Counted from the stretch's first letter, positions 1 through 5,886 are shown. The stretch: DNA of 12,784 nucleotides from Methanomassiliicoccus sp. UBA345 (GCA_002504525.1 DATD01000013.1:100882-113665); one strand, 5' to 3'. Notes: a model not told the origin generated them from the sequence alone. A program made the numbers and translations.

Positions 1-68
1 CGACCGCATCGTCAAGATATCAATATGTGATGCGGCCTTGCCATCGGCATGTATGTGATAAGGAGCGC

Positions 69-75
69 GGAGGAG
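69..75 (+). promoter_or_regulatory. Possible Shine-Dalgarno site of the GNAT gene
   Basis: GGAGGAG lies 4 bases before the ATG at 80 and 19 bases before the ATG at 95. It favours the start at 80, although the spacing is shorter than ideal. It stands out because most genes in this window lack such a site. A weak TATA-like stretch (tatgtgataa) lies at 52-61. Confidence 0.4.
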
Positions 76-79
76 TGTC

Positions 80-571
80 ATGCAAGCGAATGACATGAAA
101 CCCCTGGCTCCTCGAGACCTGCCGGCCATCATGAGGGTCCAGAGAGCATCCTATCGCCCATCGCTCATAGAGTCGCCGGAGGCGTTCCTCTCCAAGATCA
201 GCTCGTTTCCCATGGGAGCATGGGGTCATCTCTCCGACGGAGAGCTGGCCGCTTACATCGTTTGCGTCCCCGGGACATGCAACGACATCTATCCCTTGGG
301 CAGCGTCACGGCTTCCCTCCCCGACAGGCCCGACCATCTCTACATCCATGATCTGGCGGTGCATCCGGCCCACCGCGGCCATGGGATCGCAGACCGCCTG
401 ATCCATCAGGCCGAGGCCGTCGCGGCCGAGCTCGGCCACCGGCGTATCGCCCTGACCTCGGTGCAGGGCTCCGAGCAGTTCTGGGCCTGTCACGGGTTCG
501 AACACGTGCGTTGGCTGGAATATGCTCCCGGGGAGCCAGCAGCTTACATGGTCAAGACGTCCGAACTGTAG
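80..571 (+). CDS. GNAT-family N-acetyltransferase
   Basis: A 163-residue protein with the GNAT fold, expected to transfer an acetyl group from acetyl-CoA to an amine; the substrate cannot be read from sequence. Motif A is clear: a hydrophobic strand (LYIHDLAVHP, about residues 87-96) followed by the acetyl-CoA pyrophosphate loop R99-G-H-G-I-A104. Motif B is the SEQFWACHGF segment near 131-140, matching the family's usual FY/FW-x-x-x-GF pattern. The length is normal for a single-domain GNAT. The start at 80 has a purine-rich GGAGGAG at 69-75, with a short 4-base spacer; an in-frame ATG at 95 (MKPLAPRDLP) is a credible alternative because the family homology seems to begin there. The gene ends in TAG and converges on the surface-protein gene 70 bases downstream. 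Family call sure, start less so. Confidence 0.88.
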   Translation: MQANDMKPLAPRDLPAIMRVQRASYRPSLIESPEAFLSKISSFPMGAWGHLSDGELAAYIVCVPGTCNDIYPLGSVTASLPDRPDHLYIHDLAVHPAHRGHGIADRLIHQAEAVAAELGHRRIALTSVQGSEQFWACHGFEHVRWLEYAPGEPAAYMVKTSEL

Positions 572-608
572 AAGGACGCAAGCCTCACGAGAACTCATTA
601 ATGGTGCC

Positions 609-628
609 AAAAAGTGAAAAAAGAAGAA
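609..628 (-). terminator. Oligo-T terminator of the surface-protein gene
   Basis: Read on the minus strand this is a T-rich stretch with runs of six T (622-617) and five T (613-609), starting about 14 bases after the TAA stop at 642. Archaeal RNA polymerase commonly terminates at such U-tracts without needing a hairpin. It lies in the only gap between two convergent genes. Confidence 0.6.
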
Positions 629-641
629 TATTGGAAGAGGT

Positions 642-1874
642 TTAACTCGGCACTACCGGCCTCACCCACAGATACCTGGTCTGTCCTCCGTCGTTGTACT
701 GCAGCAGGGTGATGTCGTCACCTTTTGCGAGATCGAAGACGTAGACAGTCCCGTTGGTCACATTGCTCTGCGTGGTATTGGCCGCGATCAGGCCTTCCTT
801 CATCGACCATCCCATAAGAGCAACGTTCCCGCTGGGAGCGCCGCTAGTGTCGTTCAGCGACACGAACAGCCTTGACCCGGTGGTGTTGTTGGACTTCTCA
901 TCCCATATCTTGTTCAGGGCAAGACGTCCAGGTTCCTGGGGCGGCTGCTGCGGGGAGATCGCGAACGTCACCGTCTGGTTGGATTTTTGGTCCGGCCAGA
1001 AGACGATCGAGGTGGGCATCACGGTTTCGTTCACCCTGAACCCGAGCAGGAACGGCTTGGTGCTATTGGGTTCCAGCGTCTTCATCAGGTTGTTGTTCCG
1101 GCCCCCCTCGGCCTGAACCCAGGTGCCGTTGCCAAGGTCCAGCCAGAAGTTGGTCGGAGCAAGGGTCACAGCAGTGGTGTTGTTGTTGGTGCCTATGACC
1201 ACGGCAAGGATCACGCTCTCGTTCTTCATGAAGAACAGAGGCATGGGGCTGTTCATGCTCCCATTGGTGATCATCCACGCGCTCGGGGATTCGAAGGTCA
1301 GGTTATCTATCTTAGTGAGATTTTCCGGAGCCTTCATCATCACGATCGGTCCGAGCTTCTGCTGGAGTCCGCTCATGACGGACATCTTGCCGATCTTCAC
1401 ATCACCTTTGTAGGTGATCTCGGTGATGAGCGAGCCGTTGGTCTTGAATCCCAGCACTAAGTATGCTGTGGTGTTGGACTCGACTGTGACCATGTTCCGA
1501 TTGAGCGACTGAACTTCGCCTCCCTCTCTGAGCGTGGCGGAGAAGTTACTGCAGTCCAGCTTTATGCTCTCGGTCTGGTTGTTGGTTATGGCCACCTGGC
1601 ACAGGGCATCGGGTTCCTCGACAGCGTCGGAGGTATTATCAAAGTCCCTCTTCAGCTCATTGAACGCCGAGGCGTTGGACTCGTTCATGCCAATGTTGAC
1701 CACGGCTCCATTCACGGTTCCCTCAGGCCCACTGGGCCTCCCGTCAGGTGTAGTGCCCGGTCCTTGGTCGCCTCCCGAGTCCCCCCCGGGGTTCAGCAGC
1801 ATCACGCCCACTGCCGCCGCGACTATGACCGCTACCGCGACGATGGCGGCGACTATCGCTGTGCTTCGTTTCAT
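642..1874 (-). CDS. Sequon-rich secreted or membrane-anchored surface protein with tandem beta-domains
   Basis: A 410-residue protein of unknown function, very probably outside the cell. Residues 6-27 form one hydrophobic segment (signal anchor or signal peptide) after a basic MKR start, followed by a Gly/Pro/Asp-rich linker (about 29-55). The rest holds over 20 N-x-S/T sequons, very dense for its size, as in archaeal N-glycosylated surface proteins. Two stretches, about 90-165 and 221-307, share a layout: a V-x-I-T/G-x-N strand, an NF strand, a sequon pair, LGF, then a final Ile/Val-rich strand. This suggests tandem Ig-like beta-sandwich domains, reminiscent of DUF4352/telokin-like domains. 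A third C-terminal module spans about 318-410. Cys92 and Cys108 may form a disulfide. The ATG at 1874 fits the signal segment. Possible roles are S-layer accessory or adhesin; neither is shown. Confidence 0.8.
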   Translation of the reverse strand: MKRSTAIVAAIVAVAVIVAAAVGVMLLNPGGDSGGDQGPGTTPDGRPSGPEGTVNGAVVNIGMNESNASAFNELKRDFDNTSDAVEEPDALCQVAITNNQTESIKLDCSNFSATLREGGEVQSLNRNMVTVESNTTAYLVLGFKTNGSLITEITYKGDVKIGKMSVMSGLQQKLGPIVMMKAPENLTKIDNLTFESPSAWMITNGSMNSPMPLFFMKNESVILAVVIGTNNNTTAVTLAPTNFWLDLGNGTWVQAEGGRNNNLMKTLEPNSTKPFLLGFRVNETVMPTSIVFWPDQKSNQTVTFAISPQQPPQEPGRLALNKIWDEKSNNTTGSRLFVSLNDTSGAPSGNVALMGWSMKEGLIAANTTQSNVTNGTVYVFDLAKGDDITLLQYNDGGQTRYLWVRPVVPS

Positions 1875-1892
1875 TCCAATCCCTCTGCCGCC

Positions 1893-1898
1893 CTATAG
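1893..1898 (-). promoter_or_regulatory. Weak TATA-like element of the surface-protein gene
   Basis: CTATAG sits 19-24 bases before the ATG at 1874 on the minus strand. It is slightly closer than the other promoters in this window. The TTATC element inside the palindrome at 1958-1975 is an alternative that would give a leader of about 70 bases. Confidence 0.3.
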
Positions 1899-1957
1899 CG
1901 ATCACCCGGTGACCACGGCGGCCTAGTTGAAAATGAGCGCACCCGGTGGGATTTAAT

Positions 1958-1975
1958 GTTATCGCAATAGATAAC
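1958..1975. promoter_or_regulatory. Palindrome GTTATC-N6-GATAAC, candidate operator or divergent TATA pair
   Basis: Perfect 6-base arms (1958-1963 and 1970-1975) separated by six bases, in the 250-base divergent region between the surface-protein gene and the 442-residue gene. Each arm contains TTATC, the same core seen in the promoters of this window, so it may be a symmetric regulator site or two back-to-back TATA boxes. Confidence 0.35.
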
Positions 1976-2092
1976 TCTCTATCCTTGGACATCTGGCTAC
2001 GCCTGCATTGGCGACTGTGATGTCATCGGTGGGGGCGACAGACGGCGCACTCCATCCTTCCCTCATTGATCCTAGGCCAGACGGCCGGAACC

Positions 2093-2100
2093 CTTTTATC
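2093..2100 (+). promoter_or_regulatory. TATA box of the gene starting at 2125
   Basis: CTTTTATC lies 25-32 bases before the ATG at 2125. Nearly the same word is placed identically upstream of the gene at 11594. This spacing means transcription would begin at or next to the ATG, and it is the main reason for choosing that start. Confidence 0.6.
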
Positions 2101-2124
2101 GCGCCGCCTGTTTTGTCGGTGCGG

Positions 2125-3453
2125 ATGGCGCAGGTATCGCTCCGCTCCAGGGTCGCCGGCCCCTGGGCAGGCTTCGAGAGACGGATCATCGCCGCGGGGC
2201 CGCACGTGGGCTGGGTGAGGTTCTCGGGCTCCCGCCGATTCAACCTGAGGAAGAGCCCTTTTCTCCCGCCGGACCTTGACCGCACGTACCACCTGCCCGA
2301 CGACATCATCTTGGACGACGAGGAGCTCGTCGAGCTCGATGTCGGGACGCCGATGAGGAGGATCTCCTCCCTGGAGAGGCGCACCACCTATGCCAAGGAG
2401 TTCGAGGAGCATTATCCGGTGGACGCGGTCCGCCGCATAACGGCCGAGATGCCGCGGCCTTATCTGGACCAGGACGACTTCCTCTACCGCCTGGTGGTGA
2501 ACTGGCGCGGCGGCGAGAACGATCACTTGGATAAGGCGCTCGCTCTGCAGATGCTGTCCTGCCCCCGAACCCCTCTTGGACCCGGAGGGATAGGAACGCA
2601 GTCCTTCGACATGACCGGCGAGGCGAAGGCGCTCGACCACCTGAAGAGGACGCTGGGGATGCATCTCCCGGTAGAGTTCTCCCGTCCCAACGGCCGTTTC
2701 GAGCTGAACTTCTTGTCGGCCAGGGATGATGTATCCGCCCTGAGGAAGCGCATAGCCGCCGGTCAGGTGGAGGAGGCGTCGTACAACTACCTCAAGATGG
2801 TCGACCCGTCCCATCACCCGCTGCCGCAGCATGTGCCGACCATCCTGTATAACGCCCGCTACGTCCCCAGGAGCGTCGAGCCGGACCCCGATGTGCTCGA
2901 ATATCAGCTGTACGGCCTGATGCTCCGGCCGGTGGTCAGCGAGGCCATGATCAGGCAGATCGAGAGCACCATGAACGACATCCTGGAGGAATCCGACCCC
3001 GCCTACGCCGGCTACAACGTCCCGTTCGACCAGGACGCGCTGGCGAAGATCGCCATGGCGCTGTGCCGGCTGCATCAGAAGGACCATTTGAACGAAGGCA
3101 TGCTCGATCGGAGCAAGGAATGGTTCAAGGACATGTACCGCCAGTTCGCCGACCTCAGGCTGCACTATTCGAGGCCGGGCGGCTCCACGCGCCTCGGGCC
3201 GGAGGTCAGCACATCATACGCGTACTATGCCTTGGGGCCGCACGACAATGAGGTGCTTCGAGAAGTGCACCGCGGCGTGAACGAGGTGGGCCTCGACTAC
3301 GTCTCGTATGCAGGGCTGAAGAAGGCGCTTCGGCCCAAGAAGATCACCGCCGCCCAGGTAAGGGACTCGCTGCAGCGGCTGACATCCAACGGACTGATTG
3401 TATCGAAGGAGAACGACAACCTGTTCCGGCCGGTCCGGCGGTTCAACAAGTGA
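2125..3453 (+). CDS. Unrecognised 442-residue protein with a C-terminal winged-helix-like region
   Basis: I do not recognise this family. The frame is open upstream to 2008 (TTG), but the ATG at 2125 is preferred because of the TATA box 25-32 bases before it and because the upstream translation looks non-coding. The N-terminal 45 residues are basic, and an acidic stretch follows (DDIILDDEELVELD, about 59-72). The middle (110-350) is mixed alpha/beta, with no Walker A, Walker B, zinc or obvious catalytic motif and no membrane segment. Residues about 375-437 read as a winged helix-turn-helix: a helix (EVLREVHRGV), then LKKALRPKKITAAQVRDSL as the HTH, then LTSNGLIVSKEN as the wing. It could be a DNA-binding regulator or a nucleoprotein-complex subunit. 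It ends in TGA and converges on the zinc-ribbon gene 9 bases away. Gene real, function unknown. Confidence 0.75.
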   Translation: MAQVSLRSRVAGPWAGFERRIIAAGPHVGWVRFSGSRRFNLRKSPFLPPDLDRTYHLPDDIILDDEELVELDVGTPMRRISSLERRTTYAKEFEEHYPVDAVRRITAEMPRPYLDQDDFLYRLVVNWRGGENDHLDKALALQMLSCPRTPLGPGGIGTQSFDMTGEAKALDHLKRTLGMHLPVEFSRPNGRFELNFLSARDDVSALRKRIAAGQVEEASYNYLKMVDPSHHPLPQHVPTILYNARYVPRSVEPDPDVLEYQLYGLMLRPVVSEAMIRQIESTMNDILEESDPAYAGYNVPFDQDALAKIAMALCRLHQKDHLNEGMLDRSKEWFKDMYRQFADLRLHYSRPGGSTRLGPEVSTSYAYYALGPHDNEVLREVHRGVNEVGLDYVSYAGLKKALRPKKITAAQVRDSLQRLTSNGLIVSKENDNLFRPVRRFNK

Positions 3454-3462
3454 GCCTTCTGT

Positions 3463-3642
3463 TCATCGAACCAGCTTGTGGCCGCACGCGAGGCACTCCT
3501 TCTCCGATTCCTTGTTGGCCTGACCGCAATGCATGCACGGTATGGTGCTCTCGCCCTCGATGAAGAACTTGTCGCTGCCGCACTCCTTGCAGATCTGGGC
3601 GCCCTCGTCGGTCTCGGCATAGCATTTGACGCACTTGCGCAT
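3463..3642 (-). CDS. Small double zinc-ribbon protein
   Basis: A 59-residue protein that starts MRKCVKCYAE and ends ACGHKLVR. It has eight cysteines in four CxxC knuckles: C4/C7 and C18/C21 form one ribbon, C36/C39 and C50/C53 the second. This is the pattern of archaeal mini zinc-ribbon proteins that bind one Zn per four-Cys site and act in protein or nucleic-acid contacts; the partner here is unknown. The ATG at 3642 is supported by a TATA-like ACTTATTT 27-34 bases upstream, which overlaps the end of the thioesterase gene. The TGA stop lies 9 bases from the stop of the convergent 442-residue gene. It is easily missed because of its size, but the regular cysteine spacing makes chance unlikely. 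Confidence 0.85.
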   Translation of the reverse strand: MRKCVKCYAETDEGAQICKECGSDKFFIEGESTIPCMHCGQANKESEKECLACGHKLVR

Positions 3643-3666
3643 GACGATGATGCTGTACCCCGCCCG

Positions 3667-4074
3667 TCAAATAAGTTTCTTCTGAAGGCGGTATCCAGTT
3701 CCCTGGAAGATCGCCACCACCTCGTCCCCCTGGAATATCCGGACCTCGTACAGCGAGGTCCGTCCGCTCTCTCCCACCAGGCGGGCCTCCGCCTCCACCG
3801 TCCCGCGGGCCGGCCTGAGGTAGTGGATGGAGGCGTTCATCGCGACGTAGACGTTCTCTCCCTGGTTGGCGGCAAGCGCGAAGGCCTGGTCGGCAAGGGC
3901 GAACAGCGCGCCGCCGTGCATGCCCCCCAGAGCGTTCTGGCGGCCCTCCAGTGAGAGCCGGACCCGGGCCGTCCGCGGACCGAGCGATACCAGCTCCATG
4001 CCGCACAGTGCGGCGAACGGGGCCTCCACCATCAGCTCTAGGCGCTCCCTGACCTCCTTGGGCAGATCGTCCAT
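3667..4074 (-). CDS. PaaI-like hotdog-fold acyl-CoA thioesterase
   Basis: A 135-residue single hotdog domain, the usual length for the PaaI group. These enzymes hydrolyse acyl- or aryl-CoA thioesters in the cytoplasm, typically as tetramers. The signature region at about residues 45-70 reads N47, then H53-G-G55, then FALAD with D62 and QAFALAAN, which closely follows the E. coli PaaI active-site helix (HGG...FALAD.AFA). D62 is the expected catalytic acid, and the HGG loop positions the thioester. The remaining beta-strands (SIHYLRPARG, GYRLQKKLI) are typical. The ATG at 4074 has a TATA-like GATTTAAC 30-37 bases upstream. No phenylacetate-pathway genes are nearby, so the natural substrate is unknown and a CoA-recycling role is as likely as any. 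Confidence 0.87.
   Translation of the reverse strand: MDDLPKEVRERLELMVEAPFAALCGMELVSLGPRTARVRLSLEGRQNALGGMHGGALFALADQAFALAANQGENVYVAMNASIHYLRPARGTVEAEARLVGESGRTSLYEVRIFQGDEVVAIFQGTGYRLQKKLI
3669..3676 (-). promoter_or_regulatory. TATA-like box of the zinc-ribbon gene
   Basis: Minus-strand ACTTATTT, 27-34 bases before the ATG at 3642, just overlapping the stop codon of the thioesterase gene. It implies separate transcription of the zinc-ribbon gene with little or no leader. Confidence 0.45.
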
Positions 4075-4103
4075 GATATCGATGGCCGAACACCGACCGC
4101 GCT

Positions 4104-4111
4104 GTTAAATC
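4104..4111 (-). promoter_or_regulatory. TATA-like box of the thioesterase gene
   Basis: Minus-strand GATTTAAC, 30-37 bases before the ATG at 4074, in the 46-base gap after the helical-protein gene. It fits a transcript with a very short leader. Confidence 0.45.
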
Positions 4112-4120
4112 ATTCCCTGC

Positions 4121-4435
4121 TCAGACCTCCTTCTCCGGGTCCAGCAGACCGGCTATGTCGAGGATGTGCATGCACGTTCCCGCCAGCGCTATGGCGCTCT
4201 CCCTCAGCGCGGCCTTCTGCGGCCTCGTCATGGTCAGGTACACCCCCTGCAGCCGTATGCGCCCGAGCGCCTCGTCCAGACGCTCCTCGCTTTCCTTCAG
4301 CTCCTTCTTCAGAAGGTGCAGGTCCATCACCTGGTCATCGGTGCGCCTCACCGCCTCGTTGTCCTGGAGATGCCTCTCCAGCAGCAGGGCGAGGTCGATC
4401 ACCGTCCCTCTCGGCGGCGCCATCTCGGGGCTCAT
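4121..4435 (-). CDS. Small helical hypothetical protein
   Basis: A 104-residue protein I cannot assign. It looks almost wholly alpha-helical. A charged amphipathic stretch at about 12-60, including LHLLKKELKESEERLDEALG, could form a coiled coil. A second helix at about 70-97 (QKAALRESAIALAGTCMHIL) is more hydrophobic but too polar for a membrane span. No catalytic motif is visible, and one cysteine is present. The ATG at 4435 fits a TATA box (GATTTATATC) 22-31 bases upstream; a second in-frame ATG four codons later is possible. It is divergent from the ABM-like gene at 4532 and on the same strand as the thioesterase and zinc-ribbon genes, but each of those has its own promoter-like site. Coding is likely from codon pattern and promoter. 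Confidence 0.68.
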   Translation of the reverse strand: MSPEMAPPRGTVIDLALLLERHLQDNEAVRRTDDQVMDLHLLKKELKESEERLDEALGRIRLQGVYLTMTRPQKAALRESAIALAGTCMHILDIAGLLDPEKEV

Positions 4436-4456
4436 GTTCCTGACTTTTCAGCATAG

Positions 4457-4466
4457 GATATAAATC
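4457..4466 (-). promoter_or_regulatory. TATA box of the helical-protein gene
   Basis: Minus-strand GATTTATATC, 22-31 bases before the ATG at 4435. It is one of the strongest TATA boxes in the window and lies in a 96-base divergent region. Confidence 0.6.
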
Positions 4467-4531
4467 GACCGCTCGCCGCGTCCGCAACTAATATCCGCCC
4501 CCCGGAACAATAGCATCGTGGGGAACGTACT

Positions 4532-4870
4532 ATGGAAGGCACGCAGGAAAAATGCTACTTCGTGGGCGACTGGCGGATCAAGGAAGGCAGGGAACTGGAG
4601 TTCAAGGAGGCCTGGGAGGACTTCGCGCAGTGGACGCTGGAGCAGAGGTTCGCCGACCATCCCCTGGAGCTGTTCCAGGACCTCGCCGAGCCGCGGCGGT
4701 TCTATGCGCTGTGGAGATGCGGAGCGGCCCACTCCGTCGAGGAGTGGACGCGCCAGACCAAGTACAAGGAGTTCGTGATGCGCATGAGGGCGTTCTGCGA
4801 ACAATGCACTCCGGCCATCGCCCAGCCGGTGATGGCCGTCCAGCGGCCGGCCGTGGGCAGGAAGGATTGA
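4532..4870 (+). CDS. ABM-like dimeric alpha/beta-barrel protein
   Basis: A 112-residue protein resembling the antibiotic biosynthesis monooxygenase (ABM) superfamily, small ferredoxin-like folds that dimerise into a barrel. The pattern is a first strand (CYFVGDWRIKEG, 8-19), a long helix (RELEFKEAWEDFAQWTLEQ), an LFQDLAEPRRFYALWRC strand pair, an SVEEWTRQTKYKEFVMRMRAF helix and a final strand. It is slightly longer than the usual 95-100 residues, with a short tail. Members can be cofactor-free monooxygenases, heme-degrading enzymes or non-enzymatic; no heme-ligand motif is evident, so the activity is open. The ATG at 4532 follows a GTGGGGAAC purine stretch (4518-4526) that may act as a ribosome site. 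The cyclase gene follows 46 bases later on the same strand, so a shared role is possible. Confidence 0.62.
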   Translation: MEGTQEKCYFVGDWRIKEGRELEFKEAWEDFAQWTLEQRFADHPLELFQDLAEPRRFYALWRCGAAHSVEEWTRQTKYKEFVMRMRAFCEQCTPAIAQPVMAVQRPAVGRKD

Positions 4871-4887
4871 CGCAGGCGCCGCAAAGG

Positions 4888-4895
4888 AATTATGC
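4888..4895 (+). promoter_or_regulatory. Possible TATA-like element before the cyclase gene
   Basis: An ATTATG-containing A/T stretch 22-29 bases before the ATG at 4917, within the 46-base gap after the ABM-like gene. It may allow separate transcription, but an AAGGA at 4906-4910 could equally serve as a ribosome site in a shared transcript. Confidence 0.3.
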
Positions 4896-4916
4896 TCCGG
4901 ATGACAAGGAACGCTC

Positions 4917-5564
4917 ATGTTGCTGCTCTCGTATCCACTGAGCCGCGATGTTCCCGTGTTCCCGGGAACACCGCCCCTCAAGGTTATCGAGCACCAGACG
5001 ATCGAGGTCGATGGTTCCCGCTCCTCCATGGTGGAGTTCAACACCCACACCGGGAGCCACCTGGACCTGCCGGCGCACTTCCACGAGGGCGGCGAAGGCG
5101 CGTCCCTGCTTCCGAGGCTGATCGAGCTATCGCCGGCCCGCTGCCTCGACATGCCTGCCGAGGGCGATGCCCCTCTCTACCTTGACGATCTTCCGAACGA
5201 CCTGGACGGCGTCGAGGCGCTGCTGCTCCGCACCGGCGCCCACTGCCTTCGTGACAGCGATCCGCAGCAGTATCGCGAGAAGCATCCTTGGCTGCATCCC
5301 GACGCGGCCGAGCGGCTTCGGCGGCTGCCGCGCCTCAAAGCGATCGGCTTCGATTTCTTATCGGCGGCGTCGCCTTCCAGCCCAGAAGAGGGTGCCGCGG
5401 TGCATAAAACGCTCCTGAGCCCCGAACGGCCGATAATGATAATGGAAGACCTGGACCTCTCAGACGGCAGACTGCCGGAGAGAGAATGGACGCTCTACAT
5501 CGTGCCGATGTTCACCGCCGACGTGGAATCGACCCCCGTCACGGTGCTGGCCGTGCTGCTGTGA
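4917..5564 (+). CDS. Cyclase/kynurenine formamidase-type metal-dependent hydrolase
   Basis: A 215-residue protein of the cyclase (KynB-like) family, cytoplasmic metal hydrolases that open amide or cyclic ester-type substrates such as N-formylkynurenine. The hallmark HxGTHxDxPxHF appears as H44-T-G-S-H48-L-D50-L-P-A-H54-F, with Ser replacing the usual Thr. Further family residues are H163 (AVHKTLL) and E177 (IMIMEDLDLS), in the positions where KynB-type enzymes keep a His and a Glu near the metal. The N-terminal MLLLSYPLSRDVPVFPG matches the typical LS...PvfPG opening, so the ATG at 4917 is well supported and the protein is full length. No tryptophan-degradation genes are visible, so the family assignment is firm but the substrate is not. 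The TGA stop abuts the stop of the opposite gene at 5565. Confidence 0.88.
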   Translation: MLLLSYPLSRDVPVFPGTPPLKVIEHQTIEVDGSRSSMVEFNTHTGSHLDLPAHFHEGGEGASLLPRLIELSPARCLDMPAEGDAPLYLDDLPNDLDGVEALLLRTGAHCLRDSDPQQYREKHPWLHPDAAERLRRLPRLKAIGFDFLSAASPSSPEEGAAVHKTLLSPERPIMIMEDLDLSDGRLPEREWTLYIVPMFTADVESTPVTVLAVLL

Positions 5565-5783
5565 TCACGGAAAGTCGATCTCTTCCTCTTCGCCAGGACC
5601 GACATCGACCCGCTGGATGTTGCTGCACTGGTCGAGATACCTGACGCGGATTCGGCCTTCCGGCAGCCGGATGATACGGACGTCGCGTATGGGGGCGTCA
5701 ATGAAGCCGAGGAAGCCATCAAAATCGCCCTTGCACTCGTAGCTCTTGATGTGTTCGTACAGCTGGGAGCGGCGAATCTTCAT
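5565..5783 (-). CDS. Small hypothetical protein with acidic C-terminal tail
   Basis: A 72-residue protein of no recognised family. It begins MKIRRSQLYEHIKSYECKGD (helical and basic), continues with beta-like strands rich in Ile, Val and Arg (DVRIIRLPEGRIRVRYLDQC) and ends in an acidic PGEEEEIDFP tail. Two cysteines (C17, C53) are too far apart for an evident metal site. The frame is open upstream to 5852, but the ATG at 5783 is preferred because the upstream residues look random and a TATA-like TGTTATCA lies 24-31 bases before it. The small strand-rich core could be an OB- or SH3-like module; this is only an impression. Its stop codon directly abuts the stop of the cyclase gene with no spacer, so the 3' ends of the two mRNAs must overlap. 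Confidence 0.6.
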   Translation of the reverse strand: MKIRRSQLYEHIKSYECKGDFDGFLGFIDAPIRDVRIIRLPEGRIRVRYLDQCSNIQRVDVGPGEEEEIDFP

Positions 5784-5806
5784 GCATCGAACAAAAACAA
5801 CGCTGC

Positions 5807-5814
5807 TGATAACA
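5807..5814 (-). promoter_or_regulatory. TATA-like box of the small acidic-tailed gene
   Basis: Minus-strand TGTTATCA, 24-31 bases before the ATG at 5783. It supports that start over the longer open frame. Confidence 0.4.
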
Positions 5815-5825
5815 CTTTCGACTGA

Positions 5826-5838
5826 ATGGTTCGACCAT
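5826..5838. repeat. Short inverted repeat
   Basis: ATGGT-TCG-ACCAT: 5-base arms around a 3-base centre, in the 156-base region before the ABC-F gene and 25 bases upstream of the larger hairpin. On its own it could be chance. Confidence 0.35.
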
Positions 5839-5863
5839 GCGGTGCGATCCACGTTCTATCACT

Positions 5864-5886
5864 GGAGCCGGTTTTGAACCGGCTCC
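5864..5886. promoter_or_regulatory. Perfect 10-bp-arm hairpin upstream of the ABC-F gene
   Basis: GGAGCCGGTT (5864-5873), spacer TTG, then the exact reverse complement AACCGGCTCC (5877-5886). It ends 53 bases before the ABC-F ATG at 5940, and no T-tract follows on the plus strand. It could be an operator for a dimeric regulator, an RNA hairpin in a leader if transcription starts upstream, or a terminator-like element. GAACCGG is partly repeated just after it as GAACCGC (5887-5893). Confidence 0.55.

Noticed and set aside
1..58. Possible C-terminus of an upstream gene (DRIVKISICDAALPSACM then TGA at 56-58)
   Set aside because: Eighteen codons with no recognisable motif, and other frames are equally short. 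It cannot be supported from this window.
1902..1912. Small palindrome TCACC-C-GGTGA before the surface-protein gene
   Set aside because: Five-base arms in GC-rich DNA are expected by chance, and no second copy was found.
2008..2124. Extended N-terminus of the 442-residue protein from a TTG at 2008
   Set aside because: It would place the TATA box at 2093 inside the coding region, and the extra residues look non-coding.
2530..2760. Possible AAA+/MCM-like segment in the 442-residue protein
   Set aside because: The ALALQMLSCP stretch and C-terminal winged helix are vaguely reminiscent of MCM, but there is no Walker A, Walker B or arginine finger.
2023..3165. Minus-strand open frame of 380 codons opposite the wHTH orphan
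   Set aside because: The composition (His, Arg, Gln, Val-rich) is typical of GC-rich shadow frames. The plus-strand gene has a promoter at the right spacing and a plausible fold.
5826..5886. tRNA-like GGTTCGA and GGTTTTGAACC stretches
   Set aside because: They resemble T-arm sequences, but no acceptor, D-arm or anticodon stem can be arranged around them. They are short inverted repeats.
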